Part shown: in pieces, positions 1-8,225 of the stretch
Layout: the number at the start of each line of letters is the position of its first letter
Numbering within the stretch: position 1 is the first letter of the stretch
Source: Kitasatospora sp. SolWspMP-SS2h
GTDB lineage: Bacteria; Actinomycetota; Actinomycetes; Streptomycetales; Streptomycetaceae
Length of the DNA: 64,000 nt
Assembly (NCBI RefSeq): GCF_003259315.1
Contig: NZ_QLLT01000009.1
Span: forward strand, 1-64,000
Reading direction: 5' to 3'
Program-made: the position numbers and the translations under genes
The notes under the pieces: generated by a model
What the model saw: the letters and a program-made list of their open reading frames with translations, nothing else
Database searches by the model: none
Told to the model about the DNA's origin: nothing

Positions 1-19
1 TCCGCAAGGGGCCGTCCGA

Positions 20-95
20 GCGCTCATAGCTCAACGGATAGAGCACTTGACTACGGATCAAGAGGTTGCAGGTTCGAATCCTGCTGAGCGCACCA
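20..95 (+). tRNA. tRNA-Arg (anticodon ACG)
   Basis: The 7-bp acceptor stem GCGCTCA/TGAGCGC closes a cloverleaf with the T-loop GTTCGAATC. The anticodon stem CTTGA/TCAAG encloses the loop CTACGGA, giving anticodon ACG at 53-55 (I34 after TadA editing, reading CGN arginine codons). The discriminator A at 92 is followed by an encoded CCA at 93-95. The tadA gene that would deaminate A34 lies later in the window. Confidence 0.97.
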
Positions 96-98
96 GCC

Positions 99-128
99 GA
101 AGGCCCCGGGTTACCGCCCGGGGCCTTC
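99..128 (+). terminator. Terminator after tRNA-Arg
   Basis: Perfect 12-bp inverted repeat GAAGGCCCCGGG / CCCGGGGCCTTC with a 6-nt loop, starting 3 nt after the encoded CCA. There is no long T run, as is usual in this GC range. Confidence 0.75.
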
Positions 129-200
129 GTCGTGCTTCCGGGGGGTGCCGCCGGTCCCGCCGCCCCCCGCTGTGGTGTCCGGGGGGCGGCGGGAGCGGCG

Positions 201-1400
201 TCAGCCGAGTTCGGTCCGGTTGATCCAGGGCACGTCGCGCTCTTCGAGGAACCACTCCGCGGGGGTGAGCGGGCGGCTGCGGTTGAAGGTGGGCGTGACG
301 GGGTCGTGCCGGAGGAGGCCGGGTTCGGCGCCCTGTTCCAGGAGTTGGGCGCCGACGGCGGGGACGAGGTCGGGCGGGCCGGACAGGTGGATGTCGTGGC
401 CGGAGCAGTCCCCGTACTCGCGCAGGCCCTCGCGCAGCAGCCGGGCGGCCTCGTGGCGGGAGGCGCCGGGGCCGGGCGCCGCGAGCACGGCGTGCAGCCA
501 GGCGTGTTCCCCGACCATCCCGTGCACGGCGTCCAGGTCGTACTGGTCCTGGTCGCCGCGGGCGGCGACGAAGACCGTGGCGGGCCGTCCGCCGTCCTGG
601 GCGAGTTGTTCCAGCAGGGCCTTGACCGGGGCCCAGCCGGTGCCGGCGGCGACCATCAGCAGCGGCCGGTCGGAGCCGGGGGCGAGCACGGCGTCGCCCA
701 GCGGCGGGCCGATCCGCAGGCGCTCGCCGAGCCGGGCCTCGTCGACCAGCGCGGTGGACACCGCCCCGTCGGGGACCCGGCGGACGTGCAGTTCCAGGGT
801 GTCGTCGGGACGGGGGGCGCAGGCGACGGAGTAGGGCCGCCAGACCTGGGGGCGGCGGTCGGAGCAGACCGTCAGGTACTGGCCCGCGGTGTACGGGTAC
901 GGCCGGTCGGGCCGCAGGGTGAGCACCGCGAGGTCGGGGGCGGCGCGGCGGTGGCCGGTGATCTCGGCGTTCCACCAGCGCGGGGTGGACTCCGGGACGG
1001 CCGCGGCGGCGTCGATCATGGCCTGGGAGATGGCCGTGTAGGCCTCGATCCAGGACTTCTCGATCTCGGGGGTCCAGTAGTGGCCGGAGAAGTGCTTGAG
1101 CGCGGCGATCAGGCTGGCCCCGACGGCGGGGTAGTGCTCGGGGGCGGCCTGGAACTTCCGGTGGTCGCGTCCGAGCGCCCCCAGGTAGTCGGTGAGTTTC
1201 TCCGGGTCCTCCAGCCGCAGGACGAGTTGGGTGAGCGCGGCGAAGAGGCGGTCGCGCTGTTCGGCGAGCCGGGCCGGGAAGAGCTCTTCGACACCGGGGT
1301 TGTTGGTGAACAGGTGGGCGTAGAAGAACTTGGTCAGCTGATCGGCGCGGCGCTCGACGACGGCGAAGCTGGCGCGGATGACCGCGGGGTCGAAGGCCAC
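201..1400 (-). CDS. hmp: Flavohaemoglobin (NO dioxygenase type)
   Basis: A 399-residue protein in the usual Hmp layout. The globin domain (about 1-135) contains the segment PEHYPAVG after the proximal-His region. The FAD domain follows with the RPYS motif near residue 190, then the NAD(P)-binding domain with AAGTGWAP. Family members convert NO plus O2 to nitrate using NAD(P)H, FAD and haem in the cytoplasm. The GTG start lies only 10 nt after the stop of the upstream globin gene and has no clear ribosome site, so translation is probably coupled. The last ~25 residues (PTFNRSRPLTPAEWFLEE) extend slightly beyond the minimal Hmp core. Confidence 0.9.
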   Translation of the reverse strand: MAFDPAVIRASFAVVERRADQLTKFFYAHLFTNNPGVEELFPARLAEQRDRLFAALTQLVLRLEDPEKLTDYLGALGRDHRKFQAAPEHYPAVGASLIAALKHFSGHYWTPEIEKSWIEAYTAISQAMIDAAAAVPESTPRWWNAEITGHRRAAPDLAVLTLRPDRPYPYTAGQYLTVCSDRRPQVWRPYSVACAPRPDDTLELHVRRVPDGAVSTALVDEARLGERLRIGPPLGDAVLAPGSDRPLLMVAAGTGWAPVKALLEQLAQDGGRPATVFVAARGDQDQYDLDAVHGMVGEHAWLHAVLAAPGPGASRHEAARLLREGLREYGDCSGHDIHLSGPPDLVPAVGAQLLEQGAEPGLLRHDPVTPTFNRSRPLTPAEWFLEERDVPWINRTELG

Positions 1401-1410
1401 CGGGGGGCTC

Positions 1411-1827
1411 TCAGCCCTTGGCTTCTTCGGTCAGCGCCGCGCTCATGACCTCGGTGATGACGCCGTAGAGCGCCGTCCACGCCGCCTCGACCTCCGGGGT
1501 CCAGGCGTCGCCGGCGAAGTGCGCGAGCGCGGCGAGCAGGCTGCCGCCGACGGCCGGGAAGTGCTCGGGGAGGGCGCCGTAGCCGGCGTGCCGGCGGCCC
1601 AGGCCCTGGAGCACGTTGACCACGGTGTCGGTGTCCTCCAGCCGGGCGACCAGGGTGCCTATCGCGGCCCAGAGGCGGTCCTGCTGCTCGTTCATGTGCT
1701 CGGCGAACAGCTTGCGGACATCCGGGTTGTGCTCGAACAGGTGGGTGTAGAAGTAGGCGGTGACCTCGCTGCCGTGGGGCTCGACGACGGCGAAGCTGCT
1801 CTTGATGAGAGTGGGATCGATTGTCAC
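1411..1827 (-). CDS. Single-domain globin (Vitreoscilla-type haemoglobin)
   Basis: A 138-residue globin paralogous to the globin half of the adjacent flavohaemoglobin: both share SFAVVE near the N-terminus, an FYTHLF/FYAHLF segment and PEH-PAVG around the haem. It has no reductase domain, so it should bind O2 or NO and depend on another reductase, possibly the neighbouring Hmp. I chose the GTG at 1825-1827 because it aligns with the Hmp start (GTIDP/AFDP region). An in-frame TTG at 1887 would add 20 residues with no globin similarity. It is the first gene of a two-gene unit. Confidence 0.85.
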   Translation of the reverse strand: MTIDPTLIKSSFAVVEPHGSEVTAYFYTHLFEHNPDVRKLFAEHMNEQQDRLWAAIGTLVARLEDTDTVVNVLQGLGRRHAGYGALPEHFPAVGGSLLAALAHFAGDAWTPEVEAAWTALYGVITEVMSAALTEEAKG

Positions 1828-2126
1828 GCCCGCCGACTCTACTGATAAACCCACCAATTCGAACAGAGATGGCTGACGGGAAGTCAATCAGTGGGCGGTA
1901 GTGCCCGATTGGTTCACGTTCGTGGGAGTTGACGGCGAGTCGGGCGGGTATCCGGATACTGCTGACCGAGTGGCCGCCGATCGGGTGGTGTCGGCGGAAA
2001 TGAGCAGGTGTCGCGGTATGACCGAAACCAGATCGTGATTACCTTTTGTCGGATCGTCATGACCATTCGGGTGCAGGGCGATCGGACCGCGATTCCGGGG
2101 GGCGACGACACCGAGAGGAGAGCCGG

Positions 2127-5100
2127 ATGTGCCGACAGTTCCCGCACCGGGCCCCGGCCCCCGACGTCCGCCCGGCCGACCGTGACCGGGCCCGCCCCCG
2201 CATCGGCCGACGCACCGCCGCCCTGATCGCCACCGGGCTGCTCACCGGCCTGGCCGTCCCGCCGACGGCCGCCCAGCAGACCCCGGACGCCTGGTCCGCC
2301 GAGCGGCGCGCCGTCCTGCCCTCCGGCCTCACCGTCCAGTTCGACTACGCGGCCGTCCCCGGCGTGAGCGTCGACACCGCCCCCGGCCGGCTCGCCGACC
2401 GCCCCGGCGGCGACGGCCCCTACACCGACGGCATCCGCCCCGGCGACCCGGCCGAGACCTTCCGGGCCGCCGAGCGCCGCCCCGCCGCCGACGGCTCCTG
2501 GCACACCCTGGGCACCCTCCAGCTCTCCTTCTCCCGCCCGGTCCGCAACCCCCGACTGCACGTCAGCGGCCTGGCCGGGAAGGCCACTTCGAAGGGCGGC
2601 GGCACCGGCACCAGCACCCGGCTGACCGTCACCGGCGGCAGCCCCGCCGCCCCCGCCCTGGTCGGCCGCACCGGCTGGCGCGGCTGGACGGTCGGCTCCG
2701 GCGAGCTCGCCCCCGCCCCCGACGCCGGGCCGGACGGCAGCGCCGACGGCACCGGCACCCTCGAACTCGCCGGCACCGTCTCGACCGTGTCGCTGCGGGT
2801 CGAGCAGCGCTCCACCGCCGAGAACGGCTCCACCACCCCGCCCGCCCCGCTCCGCCAGGCGTACACCGTCACCCTCGACGAGGGCCTCGGCAGCGCCCCG
2901 CAGGACTACGGGAACGTCTCCCACCTGGTCTCCGACCTGTTCCTCGGCCAGGACGCCGCGACCACCGCCACCCGGGCCCGCCCCGGGCTGGCCCAGACCG
3001 TCGAGCGGCCGCTCCAGCCCGGCCCGCCCGCGAGCCCGCCCCCGCCGGCGCCCGACGCCGGGCCGGTCGCCCCCAGCGTGGAGGTCGACGGCGGGGAGAG
3101 CCGCCGCAGCCCCTGGGCCAGCCCGCCCCCGCCGCTGCTCCAGCCCGGCCGCGCCGAGTACCAGGGCGCCGACCCCACGCTGAGCTTCCCCGCCGAGACC
3201 GCCGTCGGCCGCTCCTACCACCTGGACGTGCCGGTCAACGCGGGCAGCGGCCCCGCCGTCCTGGCCGGCTGGATCGACTTCGACCACAACGGCCGCTTCG
3301 ACCCGCTGGAGCGGGTGCAGACCGAGGTCCCCGCCGGGGCGGACCGCGCCGCCCTGGAGTGGCAGGTCCCGGCCGGGGCCACCGGCGGCGACACCTGGGT
3401 CCGGCTGCGGCTGGCCCGCAGCGGCGCCCAGGTCGTCGCCCCCGGCGGCTTCGCCGACTCCGGGCAGGTCGTCGACCAGAAGGTCGGCCTCGCGATCGGC
3501 GCCGCCAAGCCCCAGGTCGGACTGCCCATCCCCGGCAGCACCACCCGGGAACCCCGCCCCGAGTTCCGCGGCGACGGCGCGGTCGCCGGGGCGGGCATCG
3601 CCGTCCAGGAGAACGGCGCCACCCTGTGCACCGCCAAGGCCGGCAGCGACGGTTCCTGGAACTGCCGCCCCGACCAGCCGCTCACCGAGGGCACCCACAC
3701 CCTGGTACCGGTGGAGACCACCCGCAGCGGCATGGTGCTGCGCGGCGACGAGTTCCGGCTGACCGTCCGGACCACGCCGCCCACCGCCCCCGTCCTCACC
3801 CTGCCCGCCTACACCAACGACCCCGGCCTGCTGCTCACCGGCCTCGGCGAACCCGGCTCCACCGTCACCGTCACCGCGGGCATCCCCGGCCGGGACGGCG
3901 GCGAACTCTGCTCCACCGCCGTCGCCGCCGACGGCACCTGGTCCTGCCTGCCGGTCGAGAACCTCGCCGACGGCCGCTACCAGCTCACCCCGCGGGCCGC
4001 CGACGGCGCCGGCAACCGCTCCGACGGCAAGGCGGTCGCCCTCACCGTCGACACCGCCGCCCCCGACCGCCCGCAGCTCACCGCCCCCGGCAGCGGCGAA
4101 CTCCTGCACACCGCCCGCCCCCGGATCACCGGCCGCGCCGAGCCCGGCACCACCGTCACCGTCACCGCCGCCACCGGCCACGGCGACGAACGCACCACCG
4201 TCTGCAGCGCCGTCACCGGAGCCGACGGCACCTGGTCCTGCACCCCCGCCCGCGACCTCGCCCCCGGCGACCTCACCCTCCTCGCCACCGCCACCGACCC
4301 CGCGGGCAACGGCACCCCGGGCGACCCGGTCCCGGTCCACCTCGCCGCGGCGGCGGGCGGGGGCGGGGGCGCGAGCCCGAGTGCGTCGCCGGCGGCGGCG
4401 GACGTGCCGAGCGCGTCGGCGTCCGACCTGCCGTCGAGCGCCGCGCCTTCCCCGGCGGCGCCGGACGCGTCGGTGCCGATCGCGGTCCCGCCGACGGACG
4501 TCCCGGCCGGTGCGGACGCGAGCCCGACGCCCGCGTCCGCCCCGTCGCCGAGCGCGTCGGCCTCCGCCTCCGCGTCCGCCTCCCCCTCCGCGTCCGGTGC
4601 GCCGTCGAGCGCCGTACCCTCCGGCCCGCCCGCGGGGTCGGCCTCCCCGGCGGTGCCGGACGCGCCGGTGCCGCCCGAGGTGCTGCCGATCGTGGTCCCG
4701 CCGACGGGCGCCCAGGCCGGTGCGGGCACGAGCCCGACGCCCACGTCCGCCCCGTCGCCGAGCGCGTCGGCCTCCGTTCCCGTCTCCGCGTCCGCGTCCG
4801 CGCCGGGGGCGGACAAGGTGGTCGAGCCCGAGCTGACGCTGCCGGTGCCGTCCGACCTGGTGCCGGTCGTCGTGCCGACCCCGGAGGCGTCGACCGCCCC
4901 CGCCCCGCCCGCGCCGAGCGTCCTCCCGGACGCGCCGAGCGCACCCGGCGTCCCGGGCGCGCCCTCGCCGTCCGAGGCGCACGCTGGCGCGGTGCCGCCG
5001 ACCGCCGAGCCGACGGGTGGTCAGGTCACCCCGGTGCCCGCCGTGCCGCCCGGGGCGCCTGCCCGGCCGGTGCAGCCCGCGACGGCCACGCCAAGCCGGG

Positions 5101-5582
5101 TCGCCCCGCCCGCGACGACTGCGCCGCCGGTCGCGACGCCCCCGGTCGGCACGCCGTTGCCGCCGGTGGAGCCGAGTGCGACCCGGCGGGCCCCGGCGGA
5201 CGTGACGGTGCCGTTCGCCCCGCCGTCCCCGGCCCCGTCCGGGCCCGCTCCCGCCTCCGTGCCGCCCTCGCCCTCGGCGTCCCCGTCCGCCCAGGCGCCG
5301 ACCCCGCCGTCCGACGGCCCGTCAGCCCTCGCTCCCGATCCGGGTTCGGGGCCGGAGGCCGACGGCGACTCGGCCCCGGACGATCCGGCGGACGAGGCGG
5401 TGCAGGCGCAGCCGCAGTCGCGGACGCCGGCCGCGCCGCCGCCGGACGTGGTGGCGGCGGCGCACCGGGCGGCGGCCACCGGGTGGCGCGGGCTGGCCTG
5501 CGGGGCGCTGCTGGTCGCGGCGGGCGTCGGGTTGCTGACTCGCCGGGTGTTCGGCCGGGGGAGTGGCACCCGGCGTCGCTGA
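2127..5582 (+). CDS. Large secreted, wall-spanning Ig-like surface protein
   Basis: 1,151 residues. An N-terminal signal sequence (hydrophobic TAALIATGLLTGLAV, Ala-rich cleavage region near residue 50) precedes a beta-rich region. A GEVED-like segment (GWIDFDHNGRFDP, about residues 350-460) follows, then three tandem Ig-like bacterial repeats (about 464-740) with the recurring pattern C-x(8)-DG-(T/S)-W-x-C. A ~370-residue Ser/Ala/Pro linker leads to a C-terminal membrane helix (about 1118-1137) and a basic RRVFGRGSGTRRR tail. This architecture is that of an adhesin or surface protein anchored through the wall. The ATG at 2127 has a GAGAGGAG ribosome site 6 nt upstream; in-frame ATGs further up lack one. 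No LPxTG motif is present. Ligand unknown. Confidence 0.85.
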   Translation: MCRQFPHRAPAPDVRPADRDRARPRIGRRTAALIATGLLTGLAVPPTAAQQTPDAWSAERRAVLPSGLTVQFDYAAVPGVSVDTAPGRLADRPGGDGPYTDGIRPGDPAETFRAAERRPAADGSWHTLGTLQLSFSRPVRNPRLHVSGLAGKATSKGGGTGTSTRLTVTGGSPAAPALVGRTGWRGWTVGSGELAPAPDAGPDGSADGTGTLELAGTVSTVSLRVEQRSTAENGSTTPPAPLRQAYTVTLDEGLGSAPQDYGNVSHLVSDLFLGQDAATTATRARPGLAQTVERPLQPGPPASPPPPAPDAGPVAPSVEVDGGESRRSPWASPPPPLLQPGRAEYQGADPTLSFPAETAVGRSYHLDVPVNAGSGPAVLAGWIDFDHNGRFDPLERVQTEVPAGADRAALEWQVPAGATGGDTWVRLRLARSGAQVVAPGGFADSGQVVDQKVGLAIGAAKPQVGLPIPGSTTREPRPEFRGDGAVAGAGIAVQENGATLCTAKAGSDGSWNCRPDQPLTEGTHTLVPVETTRSGMVLRGDEFRLTVRTTPPTAPVLTLPAYTNDPGLLLTGLGEPGSTVTVTAGIPGRDGGELCSTAVAADGTWSCLPVENLADGRYQLTPRAADGAGNRSDGKAVALTVDTAAPDRPQLTAPGSGELLHTARPRITGRAEPGTTVTVTAATGHGDERTTVCSAVTGADGTWSCTPARDLAPGDLTLLATATDPAGNGTPGDPVPVHLAAAAGGGGGASPSASPAAADVPSASASDLPSSAAPSPAAPDASVPIAVPPTDVPAGADASPTPASAPSPSASASASASASPSASGAPSSAVPSGPPAGSASPAVPDAPVPPEVLPIVVPPTGAQAGAGTSPTPTSAPSPSASASVPVSASASAPGADKVVEPELTLPVPSDLVPVVVPTPEASTAPAPPAPSVLPDAPSAPGVPGAPSPSEAHAGAVPPTAEPTGGQVTPVPAVPPGAPARPVQPATATPSRVAPPATTAPPVATPPVGTPLPPVEPSATRRAPADVTVPFAPPSPAPSGPAPASVPPSPSASPSAQAPTPPSDGPSALAPDPGSGPEADGDSAPDDPADEAVQAQPQSRTPAAPPPDVVAAAHRAAATGWRGLACGALLVAAGVGLLTRRVFGRGSGTRRR
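4458..4776 (+). repeat. Internal ~110-130 bp direct duplication in the Ser/Ala/Pro linker
   Basis: Two near-identical in-frame copies, about 4458-4566 and 4652-4776. Both run from (G/A)CGCCGGACGCG through GTCCCGCCGACGG to CCGTCGCCGAGCGCGTCGG. They encode PDA-VP-PIVVPPT-(A)GA-SPTP-SAPSPSASAS, with an Ala/Ser run following. Copy-number change would alter linker length without shifting the frame. Confidence 0.8.
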
Positions 5583-5793
5583 CGGGCCGTCCGGTCCGGT
5601 TCCGATCCCCGGTCGGCCCGCTCGTTCCCGCAGTTCAGGGCGGGCGGGCCGACGCGCATCCGCAGAGCGGACAGACCGACACACTGCCCGCTAAATATCG
5701 CATTTGATGACTTATCAACCTAGCCTGAGTCTGGCACTGCCCGTCAGATCCGGGCCGCCCGTTGCGCGACACACTGACCCTTAGGACACGTGC

Positions 5794-7170
5794 ATGGACG
5801 TCACCCGCGACTCGTCGCCGCGACCCCACTCCTGGCCCCCCGCCGCACCCCAGCCCCCGGTCGGTGCGACCCAACTGACCAAGGCGGTCGCCAAGGCCGT
5901 CGCCAAACCGCTGATCACGGCCGCCCCGCCGGTCGAGGACGACCTCGACCGGGGCGCGGCCACCCAGCCGCTCCCGGTGGTGAACCCGGCCGTCGACCCG
6001 GCCCGCCTGGTGCCGGTCGGCGCGGACGAGCCGTCCGTGCTCCCGCCCGCGCCCCGCCCCGCCGCCGAACCGACCGCCGTGGAACCCGCGGCCACCGGTC
6101 CGCGCGGTGCGGTCTCCGGCGGGCTCCGCCGGCTCAGCGCGGCCACCGCGAAGCAGCCGCCGGCGCCCCCGGCGGCGGAGGCCGCGACCCACCGCCGGCC
6201 GCCGCGCGCGGACCAGTCCCTGCGCGAGCGGCGCGCCTTCGCCCTGCCGGGCTGGCTCCCGCTGCTGGTGCTGCTGGCCGGGGCGGCCGGGGTGCTGCTG
6301 GTGCTGGCCCGGGCCGGGGCGCTCCCGCAACCGGCCGGGGTGCCCGACCTGCGCGGCCCGGCCGCGCTGGACAGCGGGCGGGCCGCGGTCGACGACGGCA
6401 CGGTCGCCGCGGTCAGCGCGATCGGGCTGGTGATGCTGGCCGCGCTCGGCGGGATGCTGTCCAACCCGGGCGGCGAGACCCGGGTGCTGACCCGCTGGGG
6501 CCGCTACCGGGGCACCGTCCGCCGCACCGGCCTGCTCTGGGTGAACCCGATGCTGCGCCGCCGCCGGGTGGACGTCCGGCTGCGGCACTGGCGCAGCGAG
6601 CCGGTGCACGTCACCGACCGGGCCGGGACGCCGCTGGTGGTGCGGCTGCTGATCGTGTGGCGGGTCAAGGACACCGCCCGGGTGACGCTGGGCATCGCCG
6701 AACACGAAACGTACCTGCGCGAGCAGGTGCAGGCCGTTCTCACCCGAACCGCCTCCCTGCTGCCGTGCGACTCCAACTCCGCGCCGGGCCCCGCGCTGCG
6801 CGACGGCCAGTGGTTCGCCGACGAGCTGACCCGGGCGCTGGCCGCCGAGACCGCCCCGGCCGGGGTCGAGGTCTACTCGGTGCAGCCGCTGGCCCTGGAC
6901 TACGCGCCGGAGGTCGCCGAGTCGATGCGCCGCCGCCGGCTCGCCGACCTGGACGCCGGGCTGCGGACCGTCCTGGTGGACGACGCGGTGGAGGCCGCGG
7001 CGCTCGCGGTGCGACGCCTGGAGCACGCCACCGCCCACGAGTTGGACGACAGCGCGCGCAGCGCCCTGATGGAGCAGCTGCTGGTCGCGTTCGTCGCCCC
7101 GGCCGGGGTCACCGCCTCGGTGCCCGCCCCGGCCGCCCGCCCGAACCGCAAGGAAGGGAAACCCGCGTGA
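5794..7170 (+). CDS. SPFH/Band 7 domain membrane protein
   Basis: 458 residues. The first ~145 are disordered, rich in Pro/Ala. Two hydrophobic helices follow (about 149-172 and 204-224). Next comes an SPFH domain (about 228-420) recognisable from GRYRGTVRRTGLLWVNPM and a valine-rich VVRLLIVWRVKDTARV strand. SPFH proteins oligomerise on the membrane and organise microdomains or protease partners. The gene ends in a GTGA overlap with the NlpC/P60 gene, so the two products are made together. An AT-richer stretch at about 5690-5730 upstream is the likely promoter region. Confidence 0.85.
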   Translation: MDVTRDSSPRPHSWPPAAPQPPVGATQLTKAVAKAVAKPLITAAPPVEDDLDRGAATQPLPVVNPAVDPARLVPVGADEPSVLPPAPRPAAEPTAVEPAATGPRGAVSGGLRRLSAATAKQPPAPPAAEAATHRRPPRADQSLRERRAFALPGWLPLLVLLAGAAGVLLVLARAGALPQPAGVPDLRGPAALDSGRAAVDDGTVAAVSAIGLVMLAALGGMLSNPGGETRVLTRWGRYRGTVRRTGLLWVNPMLRRRRVDVRLRHWRSEPVHVTDRAGTPLVVRLLIVWRVKDTARVTLGIAEHETYLREQVQAVLTRTASLLPCDSNSAPGPALRDGQWFADELTRALAAETAPAGVEVYSVQPLALDYAPEVAESMRRRRLADLDAGLRTVLVDDAVEAAALAVRRLEHATAHELDDSARSALMEQLLVAFVAPAGVTASVPAPAARPNRKEGKPA

Positions 7171-8153
7171 CCACCGCGCTCGCCTCGATATCCACCGACC
7201 CCACCGACCTTCCGGACTTCTCCGGGGCCCCGCTGCTGGGCTTCGCCGAATCCGACGGTGCCCCGACCTGCCGCTGCGCCCCGTGCGCCCGGCCGGCGGC
7301 CCGCACCGGCGGGTCCGGCGCGGCCGAGCGGGCGGGCCGAATACACCGGGCCGTGCGTTCGACCCTGCTGGCCGGCACCGTGCTGGCGGGCGTCGGAGCG
7401 GCCGGTCTCGGCCTCGACGCGACCGCCGCGCAGGCCCTGCCCGCACCGTCCGGCCCCGGCTGGGACGGCAAGGTCTACTGGTTCAAGAACGCGGCCGGCG
7501 AGTGGCGCTACACCAAGTGGTACGACGTCTACCTCGACCGCACCGGCGGCGCCAAGGGCGCGCAGCCGCAGTCCCCGCCGTCGAAGTCCGCCCCGGCGCA
7601 GTCCTCCGGAGGGATCCGGCAGGGCTGGGACGGCAAGGTCTACTGGTTCAGGAACGCGGCCGGCGAGTGGCGCTACACCAGCCACTACGACGTCTACGTC
7701 TCCCGGACCGGCGACAGCGGAGCCCCCGCCGGACAGTCCGCCGGACAGTCCGCCGGACAGTCCGCCGGACAGTCCGACGGACCCGCCGCGAGCGGGGTCG
7801 AGGCGGCGGTGTCCTACGCGCTGGCGCAGGTCGGCAAACCGTACATGTGGGGCGGCAACGGACCCGACGGGTTCGACTGCTCGGGCCTGGTCCAGCAGGC
7901 GTTCCGCCGGGCCGGGATCTCCACCCCCCGGGTCGCCGCCGACCAGTACCGGGCCGCCACCCCGATCGGCTCCGGCCAACTGCGGCGCGGCGACCTGCTG
8001 TTCTGGTCCGGCAACGACCGGGCCTCCGGCATCCACCACGTGGCCGTCTACCTCGGCGACGGCACGTACGTCGAAGCCCCGCGCCCCGGGACGAACGTCC
8101 GGGTCTCCCGCCTCACCAGCGGCTACTACCCGGACTTCCTCGGCCGCTACTGA
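7167..8153 (+). CDS. Secreted NlpC/P60 peptidoglycan endopeptidase
   Basis: 328 residues. A cytoplasmic-looking N-terminus with a CRCAPC cluster (about residues 32-37) precedes a hydrophobic export segment (about 65-90, ending TAAQALPAP). Two copies of a WDGKVYWF-NAAGEWRYT module follow (about 98-115 and 154-171), then a QSAG repeat. The C-terminal NlpC/P60 domain (210-328) has the catalytic Cys in DCSGLV (about residue 238) and His in HHVAVYLG. Family members cut D-Glu/diaminopimelate peptide bonds. The GTG start overlaps the SPFH stop (GTGA at 7167-7170) behind an AAGGAAGGG ribosome site. The conserved CxCxxC before the export signal is odd for a secreted enzyme. Confidence 0.88.
   Translation: MTTALASISTDPTDLPDFSGAPLLGFAESDGAPTCRCAPCARPAARTGGSGAAERAGRIHRAVRSTLLAGTVLAGVGAAGLGLDATAAQALPAPSGPGWDGKVYWFKNAAGEWRYTKWYDVYLDRTGGAKGAQPQSPPSKSAPAQSSGGIRQGWDGKVYWFRNAAGEWRYTSHYDVYVSRTGDSGAPAGQSAGQSAGQSAGQSDGPAASGVEAAVSYALAQVGKPYMWGGNGPDGFDCSGLVQQAFRRAGISTPRVAADQYRAATPIGSGQLRRGDLLFWSGNDRASGIHHVAVYLGDGTYVEAPRPGTNVRVSRLTSGYYPDFLGRY
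7731..7776 (+). repeat. 12-bp tandem repeat coding (GQSA)n
   Basis: Almost four perfect copies of GGACAGTCCGCC, in frame, joining the second WDGKVYWF module to the NlpC/P60 domain. Each unit contains the palindrome GGACAGTCC-like half sites, so slippage is likely, but a 12-bp unit keeps the frame. Confidence 0.9.
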
Positions 8154-8170
8154 GCGCCCGGGAAGACGGC

Positions 8171-8205
8171 GGCGCCCCTCCCGCCGGGTCGGTGGGAGGG
8201 GCGCC
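8171..8205. terminator. Bidirectional terminator
   Basis: Perfect stem GGCGCCCCTCCC / GGGAGGGGCGCC with an 11-nt loop, placed between the convergent NlpC/P60 gene and the aldo/keto reductase gene. Confidence 0.75.
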
Positions 8206-8225
8206 GGTGCGGGCCGGGGCGGGGG

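Noticed and set aside
1840..1866. Possible NsrR site upstream of the globin genes (ACCAATT half-site)
   Set aside because: Only one half resembles the Streptomyces NsrR sequence as I remember it; no dyad is present, so I do not call an operator.
1914..4982. A 1,022-codon minus-strand open frame opposite the surface protein gene
   Set aside because: Composition is Gly/Arg low complexity with no start signal or family; it is the GC-bias shadow of the plus-strand gene, which has signal peptide, domains and ribosome site.
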